64,000 bases of DNA from Jaminaea rosea (Eukaryota > Basidiomycota > Exobasidiomycetes > Microstromatales), in contig NW_020289978.1 in assembly GCF_003144245.1 (NCBI RefSeq), positions 930,001 through 994,000 of the forward strand, read 5' to 3'. Under the pieces are notes generated by a model. That model was given only the letters and a program-made list of their open reading frames with translations, ran no database searches and was not told the DNA's origin. Shown here piece by piece: positions 12,036 through 22,084 of this stretch. Position 1 is the first letter of the stretch. Every line of letters begins with the position of its first letter. The position numbers were made by a program, and so were the translations under genes.

Positions 12036-12304
12036 GCTGGGGAGAAGTGGTGGTGGTGGTGACGGTGAGAAGGAAGGTCCTATCCCAGCTGCCTCGACGT
12101 TGTGCAGCCTTGACTCGAGGTCTCGCAGCGCGGGGCCATATCGGCGCCGGCTAGTCCGACAGGATCGGCCCACACGACCCATGCCTCGGTCTCACTGTAA
12201 AGCCAAGGCCGCGTGGCTTTCCATGGCTCGCAGTCCGTGCGTTGCGTTGAGGCGGCGGCGCATCATTTTGGCGAGGCTCGCAACTTCTCAACCTAAGCGC
12301 CATC

Positions 12305-13207
12305 ATGACAACCTCGAGTAGCGCTGCGCTGCGCTTCTGTCCCACGACATCAGCCTCGTCGTCCTCGAGGTCATTTGCCGGACACACCCTCATCCTCCCG
12401 ACCATCTCCTCAGGCTCAGTCCCACAGCTGTGCGTCGACCTCCTCGTAGCGCATCGCCCCCTCTCCCTCTCGCGCGTAGGAAGCTTGGATGCAGGACAGG
12501 ACTTGATACCCTTCGTGGGCGGCTCGGACGGTGAAGCGGGCATTTCAACGGCGCTCGATGTGTTCAGCTCATCGCACGGCGTGACGGTGGTGCAACAGCG
12601 CTCCCCTGTCCTCCGAGCGCGGCGGGCAGGCTTCGCAAGAAGGATGGCGGCCTGGGCGCGTGAAGAGGGTTTCGCGCGAGTGGTAGTATTGAGCAGCTTG
12701 GATGCCGCGCTGAGGGGCGATGAGGAGCTCGGGTCAAGTGGTGGGATGATGCACTACATGCTGGATGCGGATGGACAGGAGCAAAAGAAGCTCGCCAAGG
12801 TGCTGCAGCTTGCCGGGCCCGCCGTCAGCTCGAATCTGCTGGTTGGTCAGGGCGAGGCAGGCGGTTTGTCAACGTCATCTCCGCCCCAATCTCGTCTACC
12901 GTCCTCATCAGCAGGCCTGACGTCGCGATATCTTTCAGCGCTCAGCGGACCCGATAGCGGATCATCTTCCTCGCCTGCCATCCCGAGCGGCGCTCTCCTT
13001 CTCTGGGCTGCAGAAGGAGACAATCGAGGCGACGCCCACCGCATGGCGCATTGCGTCGTGGATGAGGTACTGCCAGGGCTGGGTTCGATGGGCAGGGCTG
13101 GACCTGATGCGGCACAAGGGTCACAGGAAGGCAAACAGGAGCTCGAGGAGCCGCAAAGCTGGAGGGGGCTCTATGGCAATGCGTATGACCAGGCGCTGTT
13201 CGGATGA
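12305..13207 (+). CDS. Proteasome assembly chaperone 2 (Pac2/PSMG2/Add66 family)
   Basis: Single exon, 300 residues, ATG at 12305. The N-terminal half matches the PAC2 family fold: HTLILPTISSGSVPQLCVDLL, then FVGGSDGEAG and a basic FARRMAAWAREEGFARVVVL. The C-terminus ends in an aromatic motif (SWRGLYGNAYDQALFG) like the tail seen in Pac2 proteins. Pac1-Pac2 heterodimers guide assembly of the 20S proteasome alpha-ring in cytosol and nucleus. A low-complexity Ser/Pro loop occupies residues about 180-220. It is divergent from the branched-chain aminotransferase. Confidence 0.85.
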   Translation: MTTSSSAALRFCPTTSASSSSRSFAGHTLILPTISSGSVPQLCVDLLVAHRPLSLSRVGSLDAGQDLIPFVGGSDGEAGISTALDVFSSSHGVTVVQQRSPVLRARRAGFARRMAAWAREEGFARVVVLSSLDAALRGDEELGSSGGMMHYMLDADGQEQKKLAKVLQLAGPAVSSNLLVGQGEAGGLSTSSPPQSRLPSSSAGLTSRYLSALSGPDSGSSSSPAIPSGALLLWAAEGDNRGDAHRMAHCVVDEVLPGLGSMGRAGPDAAQGSQEGKQELEEPQSWRGLYGNAYDQALFG

Positions 13208-13785
13208 GGGGTTATGAAGAAGAGGTGGCAATACGGCCGCGTAGCGGTGGGATGATGGCGGCAAGCGCGGCGAAGAGGCAAGTGAACGAGCTCTTTGATG
13301 GGTGGGGTATGCCTCTCACATAAACCAACTCCAGGCTACGGACGTTGGCCTGCTTCATTGAGCAATACCAAGCCACAACCAGCATGCCTTCTCGCTCTTT
13401 CTCCCGCCTGATCGTCGGCTCCTCACGCAGGGGAATCCACGCCTACTTCTGACCTGCCTTTCAAGCTGCCGATGCCGTCGCAACGGCAAGCCCACTTGGG
13501 GACTTATGGGTTTAGGGGCGGTGGTTTATTAAGTACAAGTGCAGAAGGCAATGTGCCGCCGTGCAAGGCTCGCGGTCTCATCAGCCCACTTGCACGGCGG
13601 CGGTAGGAGGCAAAGTGAGCTTACGATCCGCCGAGCTGATACAAGACCAATCGGAGGAGACGTCCTCCAATGCCACGTATTTTAAGACGAGTTGATCACG
13701 ACACACTGCTTTCCTTCGCACCGTAATTGTCGAGGTTGTCTTGCTTCCCAACCACACCACACCTTCCACGACATCGCCTCACCAG
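13208..13785. other. Intergenic stretch before the secreted cysteine-rich cluster
   Basis: This 578-bp gap contains no coding frame I can support. It holds the 13-bp inverted repeat at 13555-13601, about 185 bp upstream of the first small secreted protein. The last 100 bases are the likely promoter and leader of that gene. Confidence 0.6.
13555..13601. repeat. 13-bp perfect inverted repeat (hairpin)
   Basis: The arms at 13555-13567 (GCCGCCGTGCAAG) and 13589-13601 (CTTGCACGGCGGC) are perfect reverse complements around a 21-nt loop. It is followed by no T-run, so a terminator reading is not supported. A dyad-binding regulator site or a folded RNA element is possible; its function is unknown. 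Confidence 0.85.
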
Positions 13786-14126
13786 ATGGCCGCAAATCGC
13801 GTCAACAGCGCTGCAGTCGCGCTCCTCGTATGCCTCCTACTTCGGCCGCTCACATCAGGAATGGTTCTAGAGCCCCGATGTTGCGTGACTGGTGTCTGTT
13901 GCGCACCTGAGAGGTGAGCGACAGCAACAAGAGCGACACAGCAGCCTCGTCTCAACCTTTGCATTATGGTCCTAACCACCGATACCCTTTCCGATGCGTA
14001 CACGCCCTCCCGCCCGCGATTGCGTCTCTTCTGACATTAATCCTGGCTCGCAGAGACCCCAAGTCTTGTCGCTGGCAGACCGATCATGACTGCTACGCTG
14101 GAGACAAGAGTGTCGACGCGGCGTGA
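13786..14126 (+). CDS. Small secreted cysteine-rich protein 1
   Basis: Two exons, 13786-13913 and 14054-14126, joined across a 140-nt intron (AG|GTGAGC to CTCGCAG). The product is 66 residues. Residues 1-25 form a textbook signal peptide with a hydrophobic AAVALLVCLLLRPLTSG core. The mature peptide of about 41 residues has six cysteines: CC, CC, C, C, with CCAPERDPKSCRWQTDHDC then YAG. This CC-x8-C-x7-C-x-A-G spacing matches protein 2 (CC-x7-C-x7-C-x-A-G) just downstream. There is no known domain. Size, secretion and cysteine density fit a fungal effector or antimicrobial peptide; that is inference. It is too short and too split to appear as one open frame. Confidence 0.6.
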
Positions 14127-14695
14127 GCATGCTTTATGCGCTCAACATGGGGACGAGACGGGACGCGCTGACCTGAATTGACCCTCTTCGATCTTCTGCG
14201 CACGGCTCATCTCTTCTCGCGTCGCTTCATCTGCAAGGTGCTGTCACCATTGATGGGCAGGAGAGGCAGGTGTGTGTGGTGCTCAGCAGGCTGATCAAGA
14301 ATCGGATCGCGCCAAAAGGCGTTGGTGGGCTCGGAGACGACCGACATATAAGTGGGCACCGTGTCAGGCGCCTGCACGCGTCGAGATGTGGGCCAGCGGG
14401 CAGTGCTAAGCATCTCTCTCATCTCTCTGCGTCTTATCCAGCAGATTTGACTATAGGACGGCGAGCCTGCACACTGGTGGCGGCAGCGGGCTCAGCGGAG
14501 GGGACGGCCCGACATGACACGCGAATGATGGGCAACGGCCCGCAGTGGATCGCCGATGGCATGACGATGAGGTCGCTCTTGCGTGGCAGTTCCGCTTCTT
14601 TTCCCCTTATTGCTTGACCAATCTTTACCTTACACATCACCTTCACAAATCCTATCACATTCGCCGCCCTTGGCTCGGCGACTACCGCCGGCAGT
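14127..14695. other. Intergenic stretch within the secreted cluster
   Basis: 569 bp between small secreted proteins 1 and 2. Only short frames without domains are seen. The last 100 bases (AC- and CT-rich) are the likely promoter and leader of protein 2. Confidence 0.55.
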
Positions 14696-14995
14696 ATGAA
14701 CCTTGTGCTCCTCTTTAAGACCGTGACGCTTTTGCTCGTCGCCTCTCTTCTCGCTGGCACGGCAGAGGCGTACTATACGACGGGATATTGCTGCCAACCC
14801 AAAGGCGGCGGTCAGTGTGCATGGCACGGGGCCGAGGGCTGCCCGGCTGGACAGACCACTACATCGGACAGCTGCTGCCATCGCAGTAAGTCCTTATCGA
14901 GCCTCACTGCAGCTTGCTGGTCATACGCTGAGAACGTGACTTCCTTCGTCGCCTGCCAGCTGCTTTTTGACCCTTCAGTGTGCGCTGTTCGGTGA
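14696..14995 (+). CDS. Small secreted cysteine-rich protein 2
   Basis: ATG at 14696 opens a signal peptide (residues 1-25, VTLLLVASLLAGTAEA), then YCCQPKGGGQCAWHGAEGC followed by PAG and SCCHR. A strong donor, GTAAGT, sits at 14886 and acceptors lie at 14959 and 14978. Splicing 14886-14978 (93 nt, a multiple of three, without stop codons) gives a 68-residue protein ending MCAVR, matching the 66 and 67 residues of its neighbours. If the intron is kept, the same stop is reached and the protein is 99 residues. The 3' end is therefore uncertain. The mature spliced form has seven cysteines. No known domain; an effector-like role is inference. Confidence 0.6.
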   Translation: MNLVLLFKTVTLLLVASLLAGTAEAYYTTGYCCQPKGGGQCAWHGAEGCPAGQTTTSDSCCHRSKSLSSLTAACWSYAENVTSFVACQLLFDPSVCAVR

Positions 14996-15700
14996 GCATC
15001 GGTGGGCATGGTCGGCGTCACGAGGAGAATTGACCAAGGAGATGCGCAAACCATGACAGACAGTCCGTGTTCGTGGTGCTGCCAGAGCTGGGCGAGATGG
15101 CTGCTTGTGATTATCGACTTCTGTTCCAAGACTGGCCCTTGAGTGCGTCAACGCCGACGGTGTGATGTGTTCATCATCGCGTTTCGTTTTGAAGTATCGT
15201 CACCGGGTGTAAAAAAATTCGACTACAACTTGGTAGGCGAGCGCACCCACGCTCATCACCCAACCGATTGCGTGTCGATCTGGCACCAGCAACCTCAGTG
15301 CAACCGTGAGCAGCTGCTCGCATTCCTTCGATCCGGACGGGCTCCTCCGCATCGATCTGCGTTCGCCTTTGCCGCGCTACTGCTGACGGTACTCCGTGAT
15401 CACTGCCGCCATCGCTCTCGCTAATCGCTGGCCGCTTGGGCGTCGAGCATCGCGCTAGAGCGTAAGGCGGCTCAACGCGGATCGTGACTACGAGCATCGC
15501 CTCGGGCCGTGATCATAAGCACCGCATCGCGCTGTGACGCTGAGCCCCGCGTCGGGCCGTGTGGGCGGTGCCGGTGTGGACGAAGAGGGTCAAGGGCGCA
15601 AGCTACAAAAGGGATGGTGCAGGGAGCCACTCCTTTTCCCTCCCGTCCAACATCATCTCCCACAACCGCCTTACCCCATCAGCACCAGCCACCAACCACC
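14996..15700. other. Intergenic stretch within the secreted cluster
   Basis: 705 bp with no supported gene. A cysteine-bearing frame near 15050-15130 (a short CSWCCQSWARW stretch) could be an extra 3' exon of protein 2 or chance. The last 60 bases (CACC- and ACC-rich) form the leader of protein 3. Confidence 0.5.
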
Positions 15701-15964
15701 ATGAAGCTTGCCACATTTAGCCTGGTCTCCATGTGCGCTTCTACGCTCATGCTCCTGGCTTTCATAGCTGTCACCGAGGGCAAGAAGCCCGGCGTTAGCG
15801 ATGTGAGTCAGCTAATCTGACCTGAGTCAAGTATCGGGCTAACGAGAGGTGTTCTCACTTAGGTCTGTTGCAAGAGGTCGAACGGTAGTTTCCACTTGGT
15901 CCCCGGAAAGTGCCCTCAAGGGGAAGATCAGGTCTCCATTGATCCTTACTGTCGTCACAGCTGA
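15701..15964 (+). CDS. Small secreted cysteine-rich protein 3
   Basis: Two exons, 15701-15802 and 15863-15964, with a 60-nt intron (GTGAGT to ACTTAG). The product is 67 residues. Residues 1-26 form a signal peptide (LVSMCASTLMLLAFIAVTEG); the lysine pair after it may be the mature N-terminus. The mature part has VCCKRSNGSF, then GKCPQGED and YCRHS at the end: CC, C, C. It shares the CC start, the C-P-x-G segment and a terminal C-x-H/R element with protein 2 but has lost one cysteine pair, so it is the most diverged of the three. The intron sits before the CC, unlike in the other two. No known domain. Confidence 0.6.
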
Positions 15965-16429
15965 GCCTCTGAAGTGGCAGAACACCAATCGGTGAGCACG
16001 TCCTCGTAGCACACTAGGTGCTAACAAGCGACCTTCCGCCCGTGCTTGAAGCTCGTCGGGCACAGGTGAAGCCCATTTGGTCAAATCATCGCTCCAAACC
16101 TCAACACGATTTCATCCGATTCCTCAGCACGAGGGCAGACAGCAGAGGCTCGCGCTCGTCATTGAAGGTGGCCGTACCGTAGGCGATCCTCAAGCGCGAC
16201 GGGTTGCTATGCTTTGTTCATATCCTGCCTCCTCTTCTCCTTGACTCGACTCCGGCCACCTTGGCCATACGCCGTGGTGCTCAATCTTCATTGCCACCAC
16301 TCAATCCAAGTCATTACTGTCTTCCTCGCGCGCTCAGCCGTCGCTGCAGCCGTGAGCTTGCCACGATCTCATCGCCTCATCACTCATGACATGCGCTGCA
16401 TTGCGCTCGTCTGATTGGTATCGCACGCT
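15965..16429. other. Intergenic stretch after the secreted cluster
   Basis: 465 bp with only short frames and no recognised element. It separates protein 3 from the 3' end of the tubulin cofactor D gene. Confidence 0.55.
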
Positions 16430-19400
16430 CTACGGCTTTGATACTCCCCCTAACGAGCTCGCGAGCAGATCCCTTACCTCATCCGCCCCCTCTCTCATCC
16501 CGGTATCACCCAAACCCCATTCTCTACCCAACAACAACTCCTCTGCCCTGTCCACCTCACTCTCCTCTTCGCCCTCCTCATCACTTCTTGGCCACCTACT
16601 CGCGACCACTTGATAAAGCTTCTCGGCCGCCGCAGCCCGCACAGTTGGATATTTTTCGTGCGCGAGGAAGTATGTAGTAAAAGCAGTGAGAGAGCGTAAG
16701 GCCAGATCGGAATCCTCAAGCAGGCAAGCCGCCCCCAGCAGGCTGGCGTTGAGGGCGCCCGTAACGTTCAGCCTTGCGGGTGAGGTGACCTTGCCTATCG
16801 AGCGGGTGCTCAGCGCGAGGATGCGCTCCAGCTCAGGCCGGGCTTCTGACCCCATCGCTAGCACCACATCATCGTCGTCCAGCAGAGTGCTAAGAGTGGC
16901 AAAAACCGCGGTACAGACGCTGCTCTTTCCCCAGTCCTGCTCCGCCCACGTCACCAGGTCGCTCAGCAGCGCAAGCGGGCTGTACCCCTCACCTCGTTTC
17001 ACGTAGTCGAGCAAGCTCTTCGCTACCACGCGCTGAGACATTTGCGTCTTTGTTCCCAATGCCTGGACCAGACCACGAAGCGCTTGGTGGCGATAGGCCT
17101 CGATGGAGAGGAGCGCGCGTACGGAGCGCGGGAAGAGGTAGGCTGGGTCTTTGAGCGTGGCGAAAGTCTGCTCCTCACCCAGCGCGGGGAGGATGTCGCT
17201 AAAGTTGCTGCGAATGAGCTCACTGCCGTGTGGTGCGGGCGAGCCGACGTAGAAGGTGAGCAGCGTGAGAGCCGCCTCTGCGCGCAAGTGGTCGATACGC
17301 TCCATTGTCTGTTTGCCGACTGCGGCGACGGCGGCGTGAAACACCACCTCGCTCGGCACCTTACCACGCTGCGAGAGTTCCCGCAGCCCACGCAGCGCCG
17401 CAAGCCGTACCCACGACCCAACATCACCGCGTTGATCCGTCGTGTAGTCATCTAAGCAGTGCGTAAGCGCAGCCCACACCTCGTCAAGCTGCTCACCGCC
17501 GCAAACGGCCACCAACGCTTGCGCAGCATTGCGCTTCGTCTCGACATGTCTGCTTGTCCCCACTACCTGCAGCAAGAATTCTTTCAACCTCTTGACCTTC
17601 GCCGGATCTCGATACTGTATCACTCCCAGTACCCTCACAGCGCTCTGCTGCTTATGCTGCGGCAATTTCTTCCAGCTCACCTCAGCAATCAGCCCCGCCA
17701 TGAACTCATCGCAATCCCTCACGCGGCTCATGGCCTCCCATCCTTCGGCCACAGCATCATGCACCGCCTCCTCGCGCCGCGCCATTGCCAAGTCGAGAAA
17801 AGCGCGCCAGCCTACCTCATCCTCCGGCTCTGCTATGCAGGAGGAGGCGATGAGTTTGCACGCCGCAATGAGGACCGAGGGTTTGTCGCCTATGGCGTTG
17901 CGGAGGACGAGAGAGAGGGTGGAGAAGATACGAGACCGTAAAGCCTGGTTTTCGCTGCAGAGCGTCCCGAGCTCAGCGAGGGTGAGAAGGGAGCCGTGCA
18001 GTACATTGCTATCGCGTGACTTGGCATGCTTGCTCATCTGCGCGATGATGCGTGGCGCGAGCCCATCGACGTCGAGGGTAGCCACGCTCGCCACAGCTTT
18101 CGCTCCCATCTCTCGCATCGCTGGATCCCAGTGCACGACCGTTGTGTTGAGCAGATGGTCCAGTAGCGCGAGGCGATACTCGGAGTGCACGGCTACCGAG
18201 GCGCAGCATCTCAGAAAGGCGGTGCGACGGATACCGACGGAGAAGAAGTCGCTGCAAGCGGTCGAGCGACAAAGGGGTCAGCTTCAATCCTCCTTCTTAG
18301 GGCACGGCGCACGTACGTCTTCCCAATCACATCAATTCCATGCGGGTAGAGTCCCAAACGCCCCACCCCTTCTTGGAAAGCAGCACTCGCGGCGCGTCGA
18401 ATCGAGATGTCCCGATCCAAGCAAGACACAGTCACCAGGGCCTTGGCGATTCCTTCTGCGTGCGGGCGCAGCACCTCCGCCGGGTAGCTGGCCCTCGCGA
18501 TCCCCCAGAGCACATAGCACGCCGCGTCTCTCACTGCCGTACCAATGCTGTGTGATCCACGACGGACGTCAAAGAAGAGGGCGCGCAGTACCCATTCCAA
18601 CTTCTCGTCCAGCTCAGCCGCAGCCAGCAGGCGACGCCGACCCAGCTCAGCTAGACCCATGCAGGCGCCCTGCCAGGTATGCTCGCTCACAGCGCTCAAG
18701 TCGGGGGTGCCGTCCTTCAAGCGTAGTACGTTGATCTCGAACAGCGCAGTAATCGCATCTCCGACTTGCGCTGTGAATTCCTCTGGCAGACGCTGACAGA
18801 TGCGCGCGAGACCCTTGGCTGCCGAGTAGCGCACGATTGTATCCTTGTCCTCAAGGCCGGAGAGGAGTTGCGCGATGTAGGCGTCAATTTGCTCGGGTAC
18901 GTCGGTGTGGGATACGGAGAGAAGGGTCATGCCCATACGCGCTGCGAGCTTGCAGCGGTAGCGATTCACGAGGGAGTTGCCGCGGAGTGCGAGCAAGGTG
19001 GGCGAGTCGTCCTCTTCTTCGCCGTGGTCACCAAGGGAAAGGATGACCTGGATTTGGGGAAGCAGGGGTACCACGATATTGGCTGGTGCGGCCTTGAGCA
19101 GTTCGCAGAGGACCTGCAGTACGCCTGTAGCCAAGAAGGAAGATGGCTGAGCAGGTGGTCTAATGCGCTCGGTAGCCCACGCGATGAACCAGGGCAGCCT
19201 CGTTTCATGTACGTCCCGCCGTTGCAGGAGCTTGCCGAGCGCTACGGCAGCTGCGTCTCGCTCCTTGCCTGGTGAGTCGAGGAACGACAGACAGACGGCG
19301 GTGATACGATCCGTCACGTCCCCCGAGCTGGTGAATTTGTCGAGGGAAAAGGGGATTATGCAGACCAGTGAGAGCCAGAGGAGGAGAACGTAGCGCAGCT

Positions 19401-19881
19401 GCCAGCCCTGCGAACGGTCACTTGCAGAGGCCTGCGCAGACTCGAGGGCGTCCACTACCGGCAACACATCGCTCACTTGATGAGGCAGGTATCGAATGAT
19501 CGTCTTGTACCCCCTGACCTTGGTGTACGAGTAGAGCAAGGCTGCACTACGTGCCACAGCTGGGGAAGTGGCATCTCGTTGGCGGATGGCGGACTGGAGG
19601 ATCTCCACCGGCGGGGTGATGAGGGAAGAGAGATGCGGATCTAGAAGGTAAGGCTGTTCTTGATACTCGTCGAGGATGCTGCGCAGCTGGGAGTGGAGCT
19701 TGTCGAGGTGATTGGTTGAGGGGCCAGGAGAGGAGGAAGAAGAAGAGGAGAGGAGCTCGTGGAGGATGGACAGGAATTCTTCGACGCGATGGAAGCTCGA
19801 TAGCTGCTTTTCCTCCTCTGCTGCCAGTTCTGCAGCTTCTGCAGCTTCTGATGGCGGTCTTTGGGGCAGTGTTTCGGCCAT
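16430..19881 (-). CDS. Tubulin-specific chaperone D (tubulin cofactor D)
   Basis: Two exons, 19881-18317 and 18251-16430, joined across a 65-nt intron (GTACGT to TTGCAG); 1,128 residues. The join restores the conserved GIDVIGKT-DFFSVGIR segment, which matches the DYFAVGNR region of animal TBCD. The N-terminal half contains KVRGYKTIIRYLPHQVSDVLP and LFFDVRRGSHSIGTAVRDAA, both diagnostic. The protein is HEAT-repeat rich. Cofactor D takes beta-tubulin from cofactor A and forms the alpha/beta-tubulin assembly complex with cofactors C and E in the cytosol; the fission yeast homologue is Alp1. The ATG directly before MAETLPQRP was chosen because the longer frame begins at a non-ATG codon. It is divergent from the small membrane protein gene. 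Confidence 0.93.
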
Positions 19882-20063
19882 GCTGACCGTGCGTGGTGAT
19901 AGAAGAGGAGGAGGAGAGAGAGGAACCAAGGAAGGAAGTGTTGCTCTCGAGGGCGGCCCGCAAAATCGTCCTCTCCGCCCCTCTGTCCGTCTGCACGAGC
20001 CACCGCTGATCCGCCGCCACTTTGACATCTTGGCTCGTCTCCACCACCGCCAATTCCATCGCC

Positions 20064-20459
20064 ATGATCGCCCCAGGCGACAAGAAATCGCCTGCTACCA
20101 ACCTGAACCAGGATCAGCCCATTCCGTCGTACGCCGAAGCACTAGCCGGCTCGACCTCGTCTCACACCAACCCAGCCAACCTCGAGGCTCAACCTCCCGT
20201 ACCTCAACCTGCGGCTGCACAGCCCGCCGCCCCTCCAGCTACTCCCAACGCGGCGCCAGTCATTGTCCTCGTCTCTGAAGATAGGACGGCTACCCAACGT
20301 GCAAGACGCCGCTTCTTGGCCGCTCTCTTCTACGCTGGGCTCTATTGGATTCTCATCACCATGCTGACCGCAGGCGTCACTGAGGCGGCCATGTACGACC
20401 CGGAGGGAGATTGGATTGTGGGGAAGTGGATGGCGAAGCTCTTTACGCGGCCCTCGTAG
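20064..20459 (+). CDS. Small single-span membrane protein, function unknown
   Basis: Single exon, 131 residues. The open frame extends upstream to a TTG, but the first ATG is at 20064. Residues 1-70 are Pro/Ala/Gln-rich and disordered, with IPSYAEAL near residue 20, similar to the PPxY-like motifs of small fungal membrane adaptors. A basic RARRR at 79-83 is followed by one hydrophobic segment (about 84-104, FLAALFYAGLYWILITMLTA). The short tail holds DPEGDWIVGKW. The layout suggests a cytosolic N-terminus and a tail-anchored-like membrane span. No family recognised. It lies 182 bp from the divergent TBCD start and converges with the acyltransferase gene. Confidence 0.7.
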   Translation: MIAPGDKKSPATNLNQDQPIPSYAEALAGSTSSHTNPANLEAQPPVPQPAAAQPAAPPATPNAAPVIVLVSEDRTATQRARRRFLAALFYAGLYWILITMLTAGVTEAAMYDPEGDWIVGKWMAKLFTRPS

Positions 20460-20644
20460 CACAAGCATCGAGGAATGGTCTGGACCCCGCACACGCCGCC
20501 TTCCTGAGCGACACATACACTCTTGCCCGCTCTGCCCCTTCTCACCGCTCACGCCTCACGCCTCACGCCCGCGCCACTTTGTTGTCACATTATCGCTACG
20601 ATTGAAATGCTCAGCTCTATATGAATTTACGCCTTCGCGCGCTC

Positions 20645-22084
20645 TCATACCCACTTCCAAGCCCCTTCGTGTGACTCTGTCGTCGCCATCCCCAAGCTCA
20701 CGATCGTAGCAATGAACCAGCGCCCCATCCACGCCACGCTGACCCACAGCCAGACCCACCGAGCCCACGCTCTCCATCCCTTCTCCTCACCACGCCCAGC
20801 CGGGGGAGGGCCGAGCAGCAGCAGCTCCAGGACGCACGCGACACCCTGTCCGACGAACAATGCCATCGGCCCAGGTAATAGGAGCACGACGAGGGCGTGC
20901 AGCGTAGAAGGAGGCAGCGGACGTATCCAGCGAATGACCGCCCATCCGTGCAGGCTACCCGTGATCACGAAGCTTCCCAGTCTACTACCCCACGCTCCCC
21001 AGCTGCGCGGTACGAACAAGCTCGCATTGCGCCACGCCGTTCGACGCACAAAGGGATGCCATCGTCGACCCCAAAGGTCGGTCGGCCCGCTAGCCAGGAG
21101 AGGGTGGGCGAATGCGGGCAGTAAGGCCGTAGAAGGAAGTATGTGGAAACGTCTTGTGAGGGGAAACAGGAAGAGCGTCTCCATCACCGTCCACTGTAGC
21201 GGTACGTTCAGGCCTATCCAAAGAGGAATGAAGCCCTGCTCCCACCATTTGAGCGCATAGAAGTTGTCCGCTCCTGTGCCCGTGCTGGACTGCGGGATCG
21301 AGCTCATCATGCGCATGAACATCGGCGCTCCTGCTGCGCTCAGCACCACGCTGGTGATCAGATAGGGTAGCCCCTCGCTCCTTGCGAAGAAGCGGTGGTG
21401 ATGCGGTTTGGCAGGTTGAGTGAGAATGGGCAATGACCACTCGAGAGCGCGCTGCTCAGCGGGTAGGAACCAGGATGTGCCCGGTCGAAGGAGGGAGATG
21501 TGGTCGAGTGCCCAGAGGAGGCGCCGAAGCGAGAGGAGGGGGTACTGTGAGTGAGGGACCACCTTCCACTGCATCAAGGTGTCCTTCGAGCTGGCAACCT
21601 GTGCCTGTCCATTAGCTTCGCCTCCCTCCTTAACACCCCTCAGCAGCTTGCTCCCAGCAGGAACGATCCATCTCGGCGCTCTGTCCCGCTCTTCTCCATC
21701 CCACACGCTCACAACGCAGAGATCCGTCATCCTCGCCAAAGCATTCCAGCCGAGGAGGGGCATAACCATGTCCCTCAAAGGGGCTCCGAGGCTCACTGCA
21801 GGGTCGATGGAGAAGTCGACGCTGAGCTTGACGACTATAAGCCAGGAGATGAAGCGGAACCATTTCCACGCCGTCGTGTTGGTGCGCTCAGGTAGGGTCA
21901 TGGCGGAGAGTATGCCGAGGGCAAGGCATGTTGAGAGATAGCTGACTGCGAGAAGAGATCCAGAGGCTGGACGAATTGTCAGGTCCGGGGGAGGAGTGAT
22001 GCCAAATAGGACTGAGCGCAGCCAGTCCAGGTGCAGAGAGGTGGTCAGGAAAGGCAGCGCGGTCGAGGACAGGGAGATGGGCAT
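20645..22084 (-). CDS. Wax-synthase-like membrane-bound O-acyltransferase
   Basis: Single exon, 479 residues, ATG at 22084. Multiple hydrophobic segments are spread over the chain. The C-terminal half holds SGPTDLWGRRWHPFVRRTAW and, further on, FVITGSLHGWAVIRW. This combination of a D-x-W-x-x-R-W-H motif followed by S-x-x-H-G matches the wax synthase domain of MBOAT-type enzymes, with the histidine of SLHGW as the expected catalytic residue. Fungal members transfer acyl groups to secondary-metabolite or lipid hydroxyls at the ER; the true substrate cannot be read from sequence. Neighbouring genes do not form an obvious biosynthetic cluster. Confidence 0.8.
   Translation of the reverse strand: MPISLSSTALPFLTTSLHLDWLRSVLFGITPPPDLTIRPASGSLLAVSYLSTCLALGILSAMTLPERTNTTAWKWFRFISWLIVVKLSVDFSIDPAVSLGAPLRDMVMPLLGWNALARMTDLCVVSVWDGEERDRAPRWIVPAGSKLLRGVKEGGEANGQAQVASSKDTLMQWKVVPHSQYPLLSLRRLLWALDHISLLRPGTSWFLPAEQRALEWSLPILTQPAKPHHHRFFARSEGLPYLITSVVLSAAGAPMFMRMMSSIPQSSTGTGADNFYALKWWEQGFIPLWIGLNVPLQWTVMETLFLFPLTRRFHILPSTALLPAFAHPLLASGPTDLWGRRWHPFVRRTAWRNASLFVPRSWGAWGSRLGSFVITGSLHGWAVIRWIRPLPPSTLHALVVLLLPGPMALFVGQGVACVLELLLLGPPPAGRGEEKGWRAWARWVWLWVSVAWMGRWFIATIVSLGMATTESHEGAWKWV

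Noticed and set aside
13555-13601. Hairpin as a transcription terminator or miniature transposon
   Set aside because: No T-run and no visible target-site duplication; left as an unexplained dyad.
15050-15130. Cysteine-bearing frame after secreted protein 2
   Set aside because: It could be a further exon but no splice joins it cleanly to protein 2 and it lacks a signal peptide of its own.
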